Positions 34,514 to 43,744 of a stretch of 64,000 nucleotides of DNA are shown here, piece after piece. The notes beneath the pieces are model-generated. The model had not been told where the DNA came from and ran no database searches. It saw only the letters and a program-made list of their open reading frames with translations. Origin of the DNA: JAHBNG01 sp039028975 (GTDB lineage: Bacteria > Chloroflexota > Anaerolineae > Caldilineales > Caldilineaceae); the NCBI GenBank assembly GCA_039028975.1, contig JBCCHB010000041.1:40242-104241 (forward strand), in the 5' to 3' direction. Every line of letters starts with the position of its first letter. Positions within the stretch are counted from its first letter, which is position 1. Position numbers and translations under genes: made by a program.

Positions 34514-35364
34514 GGTGTTGGTTGCTGATTCACTCCGCTAATTCGTTCCAATAATTGACGCAATACTTCTTGCTCTTCCGCATTGAGGATGGACACATCT
34601 CCACTTTGGCCGTGGGACAATGCTTGACCCAAGTGACTATGGGCCAGATTGCGCAAGTCCTCTTCATAAGGGTTCTGCACCCGATGATCCTCGACAATCT
34701 GACCATCATCCATGCGCAAGATTCGCTGGGTAGCCTGAGCAACCCGCTGGTCATGTGTGACGACGATAAGGGTTGTTCCCTGGCTACGATTGAGCTGGCT
34801 AAGCAATTTCAGCAGTTCTTCACTACTTTGGCTATCCAAGGCCCCTGTCGGTTCATCTGCCAGAATAAGAGCCGGATCATTGGCTAATGCCCGAGCTACC
34901 GCAATCCGTTGCCGCTGGCCACCCGAAAGCTGATTAGGCAGATGGCTCAGCCGATCCCCCAGCCCCACCATATCCAATAATTCTGCCGCCTTGCCCCTTC
35001 TTTTGGAGCGACCTCCACCGTACCCAATCATTGGGACCTCCACATTCTCTAGCGCTGTTAGGGTCGGTAGCAAATTATGGAGCTGGAAGATGAACCCGAC
35101 AGTCTTGGCCCGAAAGCCGTCTACGTTGCGTAACTCGGCTAGATTTTCATCTGCGACCCAGACCTCACCACTGGTCGGTTTATCCAGGGCACCTAGTTGA
35201 TTCAGTAGCGTACTCTTGCCACAGCCGCTGGGACCCATTATCGAGAGAAACTCACCACGATAAACGGTGAACGAGACATCATCCAATGCACGTACTTCCG
35301 TCTCATCCTTGCCATAGATTTTGGTTAGGTGGTCCGCTCGTACAAGCGGAGAGCTGTTGTTCAT
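34510..35364 (-). CDS. ABC transporter ATPase (MacB/LolD-like)
   Basis: The protein of 284 residues has 'GPSGCGKSTLLNQLGALDKP', a Q-loop 'VGFIFQLHNLLPTLTALENVEVPMI' in outline, signature 'NQLSGGQRQRIAVARAL', Walker B 'LILADEPTGALDS' and 'LIVVTHDQRVA', all of the MacB/LolD (lipoprotein/macrolide exporter) type. After the nucleotide-binding domain comes a C-terminal extension of about 50 residues ('EEQEVLRQLLERI'), unusual for LolD. I prefer ATG 35364; a TTG start at 35421 has no support. It lies 90 bases after the adaptor gene and is coupled with the following ATPase. Such ATPases normally pair with an FtsX-like permease, which is missing here. Confidence 0.87.
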   Translation of the reverse strand: MNNSSPLVRADHLTKIYGKDETEVRALDDVSFTVYRGEFLSIMGPSGCGKSTLLNQLGALDKPTSGEVWVADENLAELRNVDGFRAKTVGFIFQLHNLLPTLTALENVEVPMIGYGGGRSKRRGKAAELLDMVGLGDRLSHLPNQLSGGQRQRIAVARALANDPALILADEPTGALDSQSSEELLKLLSQLNRSQGTTLIVVTHDQRVAQATQRILRMDDGQIVEDHRVQNPYEEDLRNLAHSHLGQALSHGQSGDVSILNAEEQEVLRQLLERISGVNQQPTP

Positions 35365-35454
35365 TGTGGGTGGTTCACCGTGAATGTGAATGGTGGATGA
35401 TGCTCGTCTGAGTCGTCGCAACGGCCCAATCCGGAATCCCCGTCCCCAATTCCC

Positions 35455-36792
35455 TTATCCACCAATCGAAATATTCACAAAAGCAGTCATTCCCCAGCGC
35501 AACCGTTGATCAAGATTGGGCACATCAATCTGGACTGTATAGCTGGTGCTACCTCGGTCGGTGTTGCTAACCGGGGCAATTTGGGTAATGGTACCCTGGA
35601 AGATCTGGTCCGGCAAAGCATCAAAACTCACCTCCACAGGCATGTTGAGCGAAAGATGAATGACATCTGTCTCCCTCAGATCTGTGGTGCGAATATGCAG
35701 ACGATTTGTGTTGCCAAATTGGAAGAGCATATCGCCCAGCAAGACCACCTCGCCAACTCGCGTATTGATGATGCCGACTTGGCCATCAAATGGTGCCATT
35801 ACCTGATAGCTATCCAGTCGGGCTTTGGCCGCTGTCAAAGCCGCTTGGGCCGATTGGAGTCTGGCCTGGCTCATGGCCACATCCTCCGCCGTGGCACCAT
35901 TCAGCAGCATATTGAGAGCGGCTTGGGCACTTTTTCGCTGGGCCATGGCTGCCTGCATCTCTCCCTCAACCCCGCTTGTCTGGCTTTCACTGATCATAAG
36001 CTGGGCTTTGGTGCTGTCGATCGTAGCAAGAGCCGCTGCCAACTGCTGATTCGTTGCGCCAGATAAGCTAAGTGCAGCTTGGGCTTGGGCTGCTTCCAGA
36101 GCAGCAGTCGCTTCATAGAGTGCGCGAGATTCGGGGCGAGCACCAATCTGCGGATCGCCTTGAACCAAATTATAAGCAGCTTGAGCTTGACGTACAGCTG
36201 CCTGAGCCACCTCTACATTGGCTTCTGCTGCCGTCTCCCTAATTTGGGTTGGTGGTGACGCTAAGACGCCGTACTCTGCTTCTGCGACCCGAACCAGCGC
36301 CTGGGCCGACTCGATTCCTGCTTGAAGTTCTAACATACGGCCGGCAGCCATCAAGACAGCTGCTTCTGCGCTGGCCAGATGGGCTTGTGCAGAGGCGACT
36401 TCTGCCTCGGTTGCAGTTGCCAAGAGTTGATCAAGGCTGGCTTGGGCTTCGGCTACCGCAGCTTCGGCAACGAGAACATCAGCCTGAGCATCCTCATTCG
36501 CTAACGTGAGCAAAACTGTATCCTTAGAGACCTCTTGGCCTTCTGAAACATGAATTTCCTGCACAAGTCCGCTGCTGCGGCTGCTCAGCCTAGCCCACTC
36601 AACCGGTTCTAGATTGCCTGAGGCCCAGATTACATTCTCTAGATCGTCTAACTCAACGTCACCTGTATCCTCGTCCTGAGCCTCTACTCGGCTCGGCAAA
36701 AGCAAGCCATTCCGATAGCCCATATAACCAATTAGTAAAATTACAAGCAATCCGAGGGCCGCGACCAATGTGCCAATTTGTTTTCTATCCAT
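35455..36792 (-). CDS. HlyD/MacA-type membrane fusion adaptor
   Basis: The 445-residue protein starts with one membrane segment ('IGTLVAALGLLVILLIGYMG', about 5-25). Residues about 60-95 form a first lipoyl-like half ('SSGLVQEIHVSEGQEVSKDT'), about 100-320 an unusually Ala/Gln-rich coiled-coil hairpin, and about 325-445 the returning lipoyl and beta-barrel part ('MAPFDGQVGIINTRVGEVV'). GAGG lies 9 bases before ATG 36792. Such adaptors bridge an inner-membrane transporter to the cell exterior. It heads an operon with two ATPases. The expected MacB-like permease does not lie between them, so it must be elsewhere or lost. Confidence 0.87.
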   Translation of the reverse strand: MDRKQIGTLVAALGLLVILLIGYMGYRNGLLLPSRVEAQDEDTGDVELDDLENVIWASGNLEPVEWARLSSRSSGLVQEIHVSEGQEVSKDTVLLTLANEDAQADVLVAEAAVAEAQASLDQLLATATEAEVASAQAHLASAEAAVLMAAGRMLELQAGIESAQALVRVAEAEYGVLASPPTQIRETAAEANVEVAQAAVRQAQAAYNLVQGDPQIGARPESRALYEATAALEAAQAQAALSLSGATNQQLAAALATIDSTKAQLMISESQTSGVEGEMQAAMAQRKSAQAALNMLLNGATAEDVAMSQARLQSAQAALTAAKARLDSYQVMAPFDGQVGIINTRVGEVVLLGDMLFQFGNTNRLHIRTTDLRETDVIHLSLNMPVEVSFDALPDQIFQGTITQIAPVSNTDRGSTSYTVQIDVPNLDQRLRWGMTAFVNISIGG

Positions 36793-37180
36793 CTACTTTA
36801 GCCTCGCTTTCTACCATATCTCAAGTTCACGGGGTATCCAGAGTATCCGGCGTATCGAATGCCGCACTATTAGCAACAGCTCCATAGGTGCTGACTTAAG
36901 GATGGTACCCCGCAAAGCGTACAACGCACGGGGATGAAGCGCTCTGGAGAAACAAGTTCATCGTATTCCGTGCATGGCACTCTTCGCTTCAGTCTACACT
37001 TATGGCAACAGCTCTAATTGCAATCTCTAACATTCAGAATCCATGCCACGGCATAAGGTTTCTAACCCAATGGCTTCTGCTTCTTATAGATGGCCAGAAC
37101 AATTCTGTCTTTCCTTCTTGAAATTTTCCAGAGTGGATAGAACAGTCGGGACAAAACCTTTCTGGCGAATTATAGATGGC
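36793..37180. other. Intergenic region, 388 bases
   Basis: It holds the promoter side of the adaptor operon. A word TCCGGCGTA near 36846 recalls the relic repeat at 5896 and 53039, and GGCAACAGCTC-like words occur twice (near 36875 and 37002). No gene was found. Confidence 0.5.
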
Positions 37181-39625
37181 TCACCTAGCATTGACCGTTT
37201 CTTCCTCAGCAAGGTCATCTCCTAGCCCATCTTCGTCATCCCCGTCTTCTTTCTTAAGGAGTACCTTCCGTCCACGCCCCCCGCCCTGGTCCGGCCCAAC
37301 CACTTTGCGTTGTTCCAACTCCTCCATCAATCGGGCAGCTTTAGGATAACCAATTTCGAGCTTGCGCTGCATAAAACTTGTGCTGGCCGATTCAAGATCT
37401 CGCAACAGGTCAATGGCATCTAAGATTAACTCTTCATCCTCATCCAACTTATCCATGATGCTATTCCATGGCGGCACAACGGGGAGAATCGTTTCACCCG
37501 CTGCTTCGGCTTTGGCCGCCCGTTCATCTTTCCACCATTTGGCAACGCTGTTAATTTCATCGTCAGATACGTAGCAACCTTGTACCCGCTTGAGTTTGGC
37601 TGTGTCTGAACGCATCAGCAACATATCACCGCGGCCCAGTAGCCGCTCAGCCCCTGGTGTATCCATAATTACACGGCTATCAATTTGGCTAGAGACGGCA
37701 AATGCAATACGTGTGGGAAAGTTGGCTTTGATTAGCCCAGTTACCACATCGGTACTGGGTCGCTGAGTGGCCAGGATCAGATGAATCCCTGTGGCACGAG
37801 CCATCTGGGCCAGACGACAGATCTGACGCTCAATGTCATCTGCCGCCGTCATCATCAGATCGGCCAGCTCGTCAATAATCATCACAATGTAGGGCAGCGG
37901 TTTGGGCGCGTCCTTCTTGCGATTTTTGCGTGCTTGGCTGTTATATGTGTCGATATTACGTACACCAACGTCTTTGAATAGGCGATAGCGATCATCCATT
38001 TCTAGCAGCAGCCACGTCAGCATGCCCATAACCTGATCTGCATCGATAATGACTTTTCCTAATAGATGAGGGATTCCATTGTAGCCTGGTAACTCCACCA
38101 TCTTGGGATCCACCAAAACAAAACGCAGGCTTTCTGGCCCGTGCCGCATGAGTAAGCTGATAATAATGGTGTTAATGCAGACAGATTTCCCCGCACCCGT
38201 GGCACCCGCAATTAACATATGAGGGGCCTTGGCCAGATCAATAATGACAGGTTTGCCAGCTGTGTCTCGTCCTAACCCCAGGCCCAACGTCCCTGCCTCT
38301 TTGCGCCACTGCTTAGCTTCAATCAGCCCTCGCAAATTGACCATGACCTTATCGATGTTTGGCACCTCTATCCCAACATAGGGCTTGCCCGGCACCGGTG
38401 CTTCGATACGTACCGAGGGCGCTTCGAGGGCTAATGCCAAATCATCTGCCAATTTGACAATGCTGTTGACCCGAATACGACGGCGCTGCCCCGCGCGCTC
38501 GAGATAGAGTGGTTCGACCCCAAATTGGGTGACGGTAGGGCCACTCTCAATATGAACAACACGTACAGGCACATTGAAATCTTCCAGCGTATCCTCAATT
38601 CTCTGGGCCAATGCCTGTTCCTGTTCGTTGACGTAATGACCGCTGTCACTGATAAGGATATCCATGTCGGGCAACTCTCCCGACTTGCGAATGGGTTTGG
38701 GAGTGCTGCTTGCTTTGGGTCGGTTGAGTGGATTTGCTGGACGGTTATTTGTCGGTGCTCTTTCGCTAGGCGTAGGGCGATCGGATCTGCTTTGGTCTAC
38801 TACCCGTGAATTGGGCCCTGTAGCGGCTTGTCCATTTACATCGTATGGGTCCGCAGCGGACCCGTAATGCCCGCCATGAAGATCCTCATGTGTAGCCTGT
38901 GAATCCACTTCATTTTCATAAATGTCCACTGTTGATCCATTCGATCCATAAGGGTTTCCATAGCGGTTCTCCGCGCGTTCCCCAGGTTCCCAGATGTCGA
39001 CGTCATCCTGGCGGTTCAGATTTTCGTAGTCTGCTCCCTCATAATATTGCTCATCCCTACGAAAAAAGACGTTGCCGACCAGTCTCTGAGCAGCTTGCAA
39101 GCCTTGGGTAGCTCGCTGACGCACGGATGGCCACTGACCTTGCCCAAGCCCGATGAGATAAACCAACGGAGTATAGCGAAAAAGCATGATGGTGCCGATC
39201 ACGCCCGCCATAAGCATCAGGGCAAAGGCTGGCCAACGTCCAAAGCTAGAGACCAGCAGATTTCCAAAGGTCCACCCAACGAGACCACCATTTTCGCCCT
39301 CGAAGCTGGGTACCCAGTCTGGCGCTTGATTTTGGAGAATGAATGTATTAGTCATTAAACTGAGGAGAAGGAGCTGCCCCCCAATAATCGCCTCCAAACT
39401 CCAGTAACCGGCCCGGCGAGAGAGCATCAGCACAGCGCCAAAGAGGATGATGGCCAAAGCAAACCAGGGTGCCGTCCACCCCGTATAACGTTCTAACCAC
39501 GAATCTTCACTATTGAGTAGGGTAAGCAAAAAGAAACCGCCGATGAGAAACGCAAGCAGCCCTACCATCTCTTTGCTAACACTGTCTTGTAGTTCACTCC
39601 ACCAATTTGGATAGCTATCCTTCAT
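37181..39625 (-). CDS. ftsK: FtsK/SpoIIIE DNA translocase
   Basis: The 814-residue protein has four membrane segments in the first 175 residues, a low-complexity charged linker (about 195-320) and the hexameric motor: 'GATGAGKSVCINTI' (Walker A, about 475), 'YIVMIIDELADLMM' (Walker B) and 'HLILATQRPSTDVVTG'. The C-terminus has a winged-helix gamma domain ('SFMQRKLEIGYPKAARLMEE') that reads the orienting KOPS-type sequences in FtsK. It pumps DNA through the division septum and helps resolve chromosome dimers. Its length agrees with SpoIIIE/FtsK of Gram-positive type and lacks the very long linker of E. coli FtsK. No partner gene lies next to it. Confidence 0.95.
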   Translation of the reverse strand: MKDSYPNWWSELQDSVSKEMVGLLAFLIGGFFLLTLLNSEDSWLERYTGWTAPWFALAIILFGAVLMLSRRAGYWSLEAIIGGQLLLLSLMTNTFILQNQAPDWVPSFEGENGGLVGWTFGNLLVSSFGRWPAFALMLMAGVIGTIMLFRYTPLVYLIGLGQGQWPSVRQRATQGLQAAQRLVGNVFFRRDEQYYEGADYENLNRQDDVDIWEPGERAENRYGNPYGSNGSTVDIYENEVDSQATHEDLHGGHYGSAADPYDVNGQAATGPNSRVVDQSRSDRPTPSERAPTNNRPANPLNRPKASSTPKPIRKSGELPDMDILISDSGHYVNEQEQALAQRIEDTLEDFNVPVRVVHIESGPTVTQFGVEPLYLERAGQRRRIRVNSIVKLADDLALALEAPSVRIEAPVPGKPYVGIEVPNIDKVMVNLRGLIEAKQWRKEAGTLGLGLGRDTAGKPVIIDLAKAPHMLIAGATGAGKSVCINTIIISLLMRHGPESLRFVLVDPKMVELPGYNGIPHLLGKVIIDADQVMGMLTWLLLEMDDRYRLFKDVGVRNIDTYNSQARKNRKKDAPKPLPYIVMIIDELADLMMTAADDIERQICRLAQMARATGIHLILATQRPSTDVVTGLIKANFPTRIAFAVSSQIDSRVIMDTPGAERLLGRGDMLLMRSDTAKLKRVQGCYVSDDEINSVAKWWKDERAAKAEAAGETILPVVPPWNSIMDKLDEDEELILDAIDLLRDLESASTSFMQRKLEIGYPKAARLMEELEQRKVVGPDQGGGRGRKVLLKKEDGDDEDGLGDDLAEEETVNAR

Positions 39626-39766
39626 GATTTTCTTTCTGATAATCAGCCTGTCCTGAAAATAACAGAGATAAAAAGATTAGAAAGATAAAAATCTGCGCAA
39701 TCTTCATGATCTTTGTTCGATCTTCATCTCCCATGGTGCAGCCCAATACATGCAAAACTACTGATA

Positions 39767-41926
39767 TTAATCTCTATCCTGCTCCATCTCACTCAGCAAT
39801 CGAGCCACTTGATCAATGGCTACTCTCTGTTTTCGGTAGAGATCACTCTCACTCATGGCAAGGCGGTTGGCTGCTTCCCGCACTTTTTTCCCTTCGATGT
39901 ATCGCATGGCTAAAATATTGTAAAGCAGCCACTCAGGTGTATTTCGCTCTTCTCCATTTGGTTTCATTCGCTCAATAGCCGATCCAAGTACAAGCCGCAA
40001 CGCTTTGGTTGGGTCGCCGTCAGCCTTGTCCAAACTTTGGGAGACGACACGCAAACTAGTCAACGGACTACGGGTTAATTTGGGCCCCCCCCAATAATGG
40101 CTCAGGGCATCTCTTACCCAAGCACTGAATTCTGGTGAGTGGATTGGGCTGGGGTCAAGAAGCGTTGAGGTACTCTTCCCATCTACCACCTTTTCAACAT
40201 AGGCATCGGTATTACGCAACTGTTGGATCTCATCAATTTCGGGGATGATACGGCGTAACGCACCAAAAACTTCCTGCTGAAGCTGGCGATCCATAAGAAC
40301 ACGTCCTGTGCGTTCGATCATCCGCTCTAGCGCCATCTTCTCTACTTCCGTAAAGTGAGGGAATGGCTTGCTCGATTTCTCTACTTCTTTACTTGCTCCG
40401 TTCTCAGCTTGGGCAGGTCTTTGATTGCTCAATTCGCTAAACATGGCTTTTACGACCTTGCCATTTGGAATCAAGTTGCTCATGCCGTTGATATGCTCTG
40501 TCCGGCGCAGTGTAGCGGATTCATTGATAAGGACACCCAGAATACCCAACGGCAACCCCTTTGATGAAGAAGTGGCTGAGCCATTTGCTGAAGGTTCTCC
40601 TGAACTGGTAGTTGAACCATTCTCTGAGTTATGATTTGGTTGCATCAACGGCCAAACCCAGAACCCTGCATGGTAGGTTGGTTCGACAAGTCCATTCAGC
40701 GTACCCAAACTCTGTTGCTGGGCGGCGGAGAGTGCATCGCTCCAGTTATCTACTTGGATAATCTGGTCATGAGCACCATGATCGCCTACCGTAGCCTCCA
40801 AAATAAGATCAGGCCCGACAACTGCTGCGACAAACCCGCTCGGAGACTGGAGCAACTCGCAAAGGGCTGTCAGATTGTTCTCCAAGAATTGACGCAAATC
40901 AGATGTTGTTAGCAAGCGGCGATCTAATTCACGTAGCCATACAGCTTCGTCAAAATCCTCCCGATAGACGAGCCGATCCACCAACGTTTTTGTCACGCTT
41001 AAAATGAGTTGGCTACAGATAATCACGCCAGTGATCACGCTGAAAAGAATAATATCTCTGGGCAGCCCCAATACACGTTCAATACGAGGCAGGGTTTGAA
41101 TTGCAAAGATGACCAAAATAGCAACTATCGGGCCGCGAGTAAAAAAGCGCAGCATTCGGTATCGAACAACTCGGTCAGGTGTGAGAACCCCAAAGTAAGC
41201 AACCGTGTAGCTCATAAAGACCAGAAAGATGCCAACCAATACATTGGCCAACAGCGCCAAGAAAAAGACAAGTGCATTGCTTTGGGGGCTACCCGTCAAT
41301 TGGCCCACCACCATCAAGTACGGGAAGACGCCAATGCCAGGGGCCACAAAGCCAAGCAAAAGATAGGTCATTCTCTTGCGGCTATTCTCTGTTAGGCAGC
41401 GTTTCCTTGCTTTGATAATGTTGGCTAGCGAAAGCAATAGTGCCGCCCCAAAGAAGAGGGCAAAGAGCCAAAAGAAGGGACCCGATTCCAAATAGCTAAG
41501 GGGCGGGCGAAAGGTCAGTTCGCCAAGAAGCTGGTTGCCGAACAACCCACTCAAGACACTAAGGAGGGACAATAGAAGCATTATCCGCCCAATATTTCTT
41601 CCCCACGGCACCGTTGTGTTGGTCTGCTGCAAGACACTTTGGGAGAAAATATAGTAAGCCCAAGGAAGCATGGCAATGCCCAGCCACTGAACCCGGATCC
41701 AAACGTTAGCTGCATCTTCCGATAGAACCCGATTCAAGGCAACATCACCAGAGTAAGCAACCACAATACACCCTAAAAAGAGCGCAAAAGCTTGGGCGGC
41801 TGAATTGCGAAAGTTATAGATAAGCGTGTAGGCCAACAGAGAGAAGGCCAAAATAATAACAACCGACGAAACGCCAACGTTAACAAATATAGCGGCTTCA
41901 GTCGGACTAATTCCGAATGCTGACAT
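39767..41926 (-). CDS. 7TM sensor-like protein with HTH-like C-terminus
   Basis: The 719-residue protein has seven or eight membrane segments in residues 10-290 with the pattern of the histidine-kinase N-terminal 7TM sensor domain ('NVWIRVQWLGIAMLPWAYYI'). A GAF-like region follows (about 330-470), then a low-complexity stretch and a C-terminal region (about 590-712). No kinase H, N or G box is visible, so it is not a histidine kinase. The last 110 residues match the end of the product encoded at 6837-7520 ('REAANRLAMSESDLYRKQ'), with a helix-turn-helix-like pattern. It may be a one-component membrane sensor. It lies 56 bases after the preceding gene (41983-42792), with which it forms an operon. 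Confidence 0.65.
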   Translation of the reverse strand: MSAFGISPTEAAIFVNVGVSSVVIILAFSLLAYTLIYNFRNSAAQAFALFLGCIVVAYSGDVALNRVLSEDAANVWIRVQWLGIAMLPWAYYIFSQSVLQQTNTTVPWGRNIGRIMLLLSLLSVLSGLFGNQLLGELTFRPPLSYLESGPFFWLFALFFGAALLLSLANIIKARKRCLTENSRKRMTYLLLGFVAPGIGVFPYLMVVGQLTGSPQSNALVFFLALLANVLVGIFLVFMSYTVAYFGVLTPDRVVRYRMLRFFTRGPIVAILVIFAIQTLPRIERVLGLPRDIILFSVITGVIICSQLILSVTKTLVDRLVYREDFDEAVWLRELDRRLLTTSDLRQFLENNLTALCELLQSPSGFVAAVVGPDLILEATVGDHGAHDQIIQVDNWSDALSAAQQQSLGTLNGLVEPTYHAGFWVWPLMQPNHNSENGSTTSSGEPSANGSATSSSKGLPLGILGVLINESATLRRTEHINGMSNLIPNGKVVKAMFSELSNQRPAQAENGASKEVEKSSKPFPHFTEVEKMALERMIERTGRVLMDRQLQQEVFGALRRIIPEIDEIQQLRNTDAYVEKVVDGKSTSTLLDPSPIHSPEFSAWVRDALSHYWGGPKLTRSPLTSLRVVSQSLDKADGDPTKALRLVLGSAIERMKPNGEERNTPEWLLYNILAMRYIEGKKVREAANRLAMSESDLYRKQRVAIDQVARLLSEMEQDRD

Positions 41927-41982
41927 AGAAATTTATAGAAAGTAACGTAGAAACCGTAAAATTAATAAATTCGGCAGCGAGA

Positions 41983-42792
41983 TCAAGAGGCCCATTCTAT
42001 CTCTTCCTTGACCACAATCCACATTTCGCGTCGCTTTTCCAGGCTTATCTTAAAGCCACCCCCAATCATGGGTGTCTGACGAATGTGGATGTGAATATCG
42101 ACTGCCTCTAGTGTATGAAACTCAATCGGATCCATTTCAAGAAGGGGTCCCCTTGGCGGCGATGCCGGTTCATCAGGGATGAGCCAGATCGCCGATCCTT
42201 GAAATCCCAAGTCCCCGATGACCTCTGAAGGATGGTGCCGAATTCGCAACTCGCTAGGCGCGCCTTGTTCATTGGGTTGCAGAAAACGAGTAATTCCCAG
42301 CTTGTGGATCAACACGGTCCGTCGAATCCGTATGGTATCTGGCTCTCCTTTGTCCTCACTACGATAATAACGGGCCAAGGCATAGATGGTTCCAAATGCG
42401 TTTTGCTGACTCAGAAGATAGATCAGGTCGTTGCGAATGCTGCCCCAGCGAAAGCGCCAAGCCGGGTCATCTGCCCGGTCACCAAATTCCAGCAGTTCCA
42501 GCGTAGCTTCTGCCCCCAATTTACGAAGAATGTCAGAAGGTGGCAAAAGGGTCGGATCTCGTTTCAACTCTTCAAGAAGCAAGGCTGGCGTCGTCTCCAC
42601 ATCATAGATATCCACAAACGTACGCCGGGTGCTCAGGGCAAAATAGGTCCCAACGCCTATGGCCGCCACCATCAAAAAGGTCAACAGCCAAGCCACGCCA
42701 TCCATAGAGTCGACAATGGTGCCAAGCGAGGGCAAGCTTCCCAGTTCAACTGAGTCGATTAACGCCCGAAGGGCTGAACGGATCTGTTCCAT
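41983..42792 (-). CDS. Membrane-anchored hypothetical protein
   Basis: The 269-residue protein has a single membrane segment ('VAWLLTFLMVAAIGVGTYFAL', about 33-53), a short helical part and a C-terminal half (about 165-269) that is beta-rich, with 'IRRTVLIHKLGITRFL' and 'EFHTLEAVDIHIHIRQ'. I do not recognise the domain; the arrangement of an anchor plus an FHA-like or PilZ-like beta domain is possible but not shown. It precedes the 7TM sensor-like gene in the same direction and is divergent from the DUF2760 gene, so the 200-base gap at 42793-42998 should carry promoters for both directions. Confidence 0.6.
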   Translation of the reverse strand: MEQIRSALRALIDSVELGSLPSLGTIVDSMDGVAWLLTFLMVAAIGVGTYFALSTRRTFVDIYDVETTPALLLEELKRDPTLLPPSDILRKLGAEATLELLEFGDRADDPAWRFRWGSIRNDLIYLLSQQNAFGTIYALARYYRSEDKGEPDTIRIRRTVLIHKLGITRFLQPNEQGAPSELRIRHHPSEVIGDLGFQGSAIWLIPDEPASPPRGPLLEMDPIEFHTLEAVDIHIHIRQTPMIGGGFKISLEKRREMWIVVKEEIEWAS

Positions 42793-42998
42793 GAATAGGT
42801 ACGATTTTCTCTTCCCGTGGTTTCAATGAGGGTAGAAGTATACCATAGATCATTGTGATCTTTCCCTTTTCTTCCATTTCAGATTAAAATTCCCATAGTA
42901 GTCTTATAACTTTACAATTTCACTTTACAAATCCGTTTTACAATTCCGCTACCCAAAATAAATCGGGCAGCATGATGGCATAAAGGATCTCTTATCAA

Positions 42999-43703
42999 AT
43001 GAATGCATCTCTTCGCTTTGCACTCGTTTCTCTACTCTTGGTGATACTCTGTATTGGTGGATTGGTTGGGTTCACTCAATACATTACCCAGAATGGTTTC
43101 CCTACCGATATTCAATCACTCAACTTTTACATCATTTCGGCTATTGGGGCTGTGGTGCTTTGGTTGCTGCTGCAATTTGCTGGCCGAGGGCTGGCTCAGC
43201 AAGTGCGGGCCTCTCTACCCACACCACCAGCAGAGTCCGCCGTTGTTACTCAGCCCAAGCCGGAGCCTAAGCCTGCTCCACCACCTGTTAAGGCTGAGCC
43301 TCAGGTAGATATAGCCAAGGTGACCGAAGCCGGTGCGCTCCAGATGTTGGCCATTCTTCAGCGTAAGGGTCGGTTGATCGACTTTTTGCAAGAGGATTTG
43401 ACACCCTTTAGTGATGACCAAGTTGGGGCCGCCGCCCGCACTGTTCACAGCGGTTGTAAAGAGGCACTGTCTGAGTCCTTAAATTTAGAACCGATCTTTA
43501 CAGAAGCCGAGGGCGATACAGTTACTGTGGATGCCGGTTTTGATGCACATTCCATCCGCTTATCAGGCAACGTCAGTGGTGAACCACCCTTCTCTGGGGC
43601 ACTCCGCCATCGCGGCTGGCGCGCCCAGGCTGTAAATCTCCCCCAACGGACCAGTGGAACTGGAGGGGAGGAGATCATTGCGGCTGCTGAGATTGAGATA
43701 TAA
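42999..43703 (+). CDS. DUF2760 protein, membrane-anchored
   Basis: The 234-residue protein starts with two hydrophobic segments (about 8-30 and 45-65), followed by a Pro/Lys-rich linker (about 75-105) and a soluble domain ('ALQMLAILQRKGRLIDFLQE' and 'PPFSGALRHRGWRAQAVNLP') that marks DUF2760. This family is encoded next to Hsp70-like pairs in several bacterial groups, exactly as here, so it probably tethers the two Hsp70 proteins to the membrane. The stop is 41 bases before the first Hsp70 gene. No enzymatic motif is seen. Confidence 0.85.
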   Translation: MNASLRFALVSLLLVILCIGGLVGFTQYITQNGFPTDIQSLNFYIISAIGAVVLWLLLQFAGRGLAQQVRASLPTPPAESAVVTQPKPEPKPAPPPVKAEPQVDIAKVTEAGALQMLAILQRKGRLIDFLQEDLTPFSDDQVGAAARTVHSGCKEALSESLNLEPIFTEAEGDTVTVDAGFDAHSIRLSGNVSGEPPFSGALRHRGWRAQAVNLPQRTSGTGGEEIIAAAEIEI

Positions 43704-43744
43704 CGCGTCCAAATTTTATAGAACAGCTTTAAGGAATAGTAACA

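Noticed and set aside
37362..39358. Plus-strand frames inside ftsK
   Set aside because: Antisense shadows of an unambiguous FtsK reading frame; no RBS.
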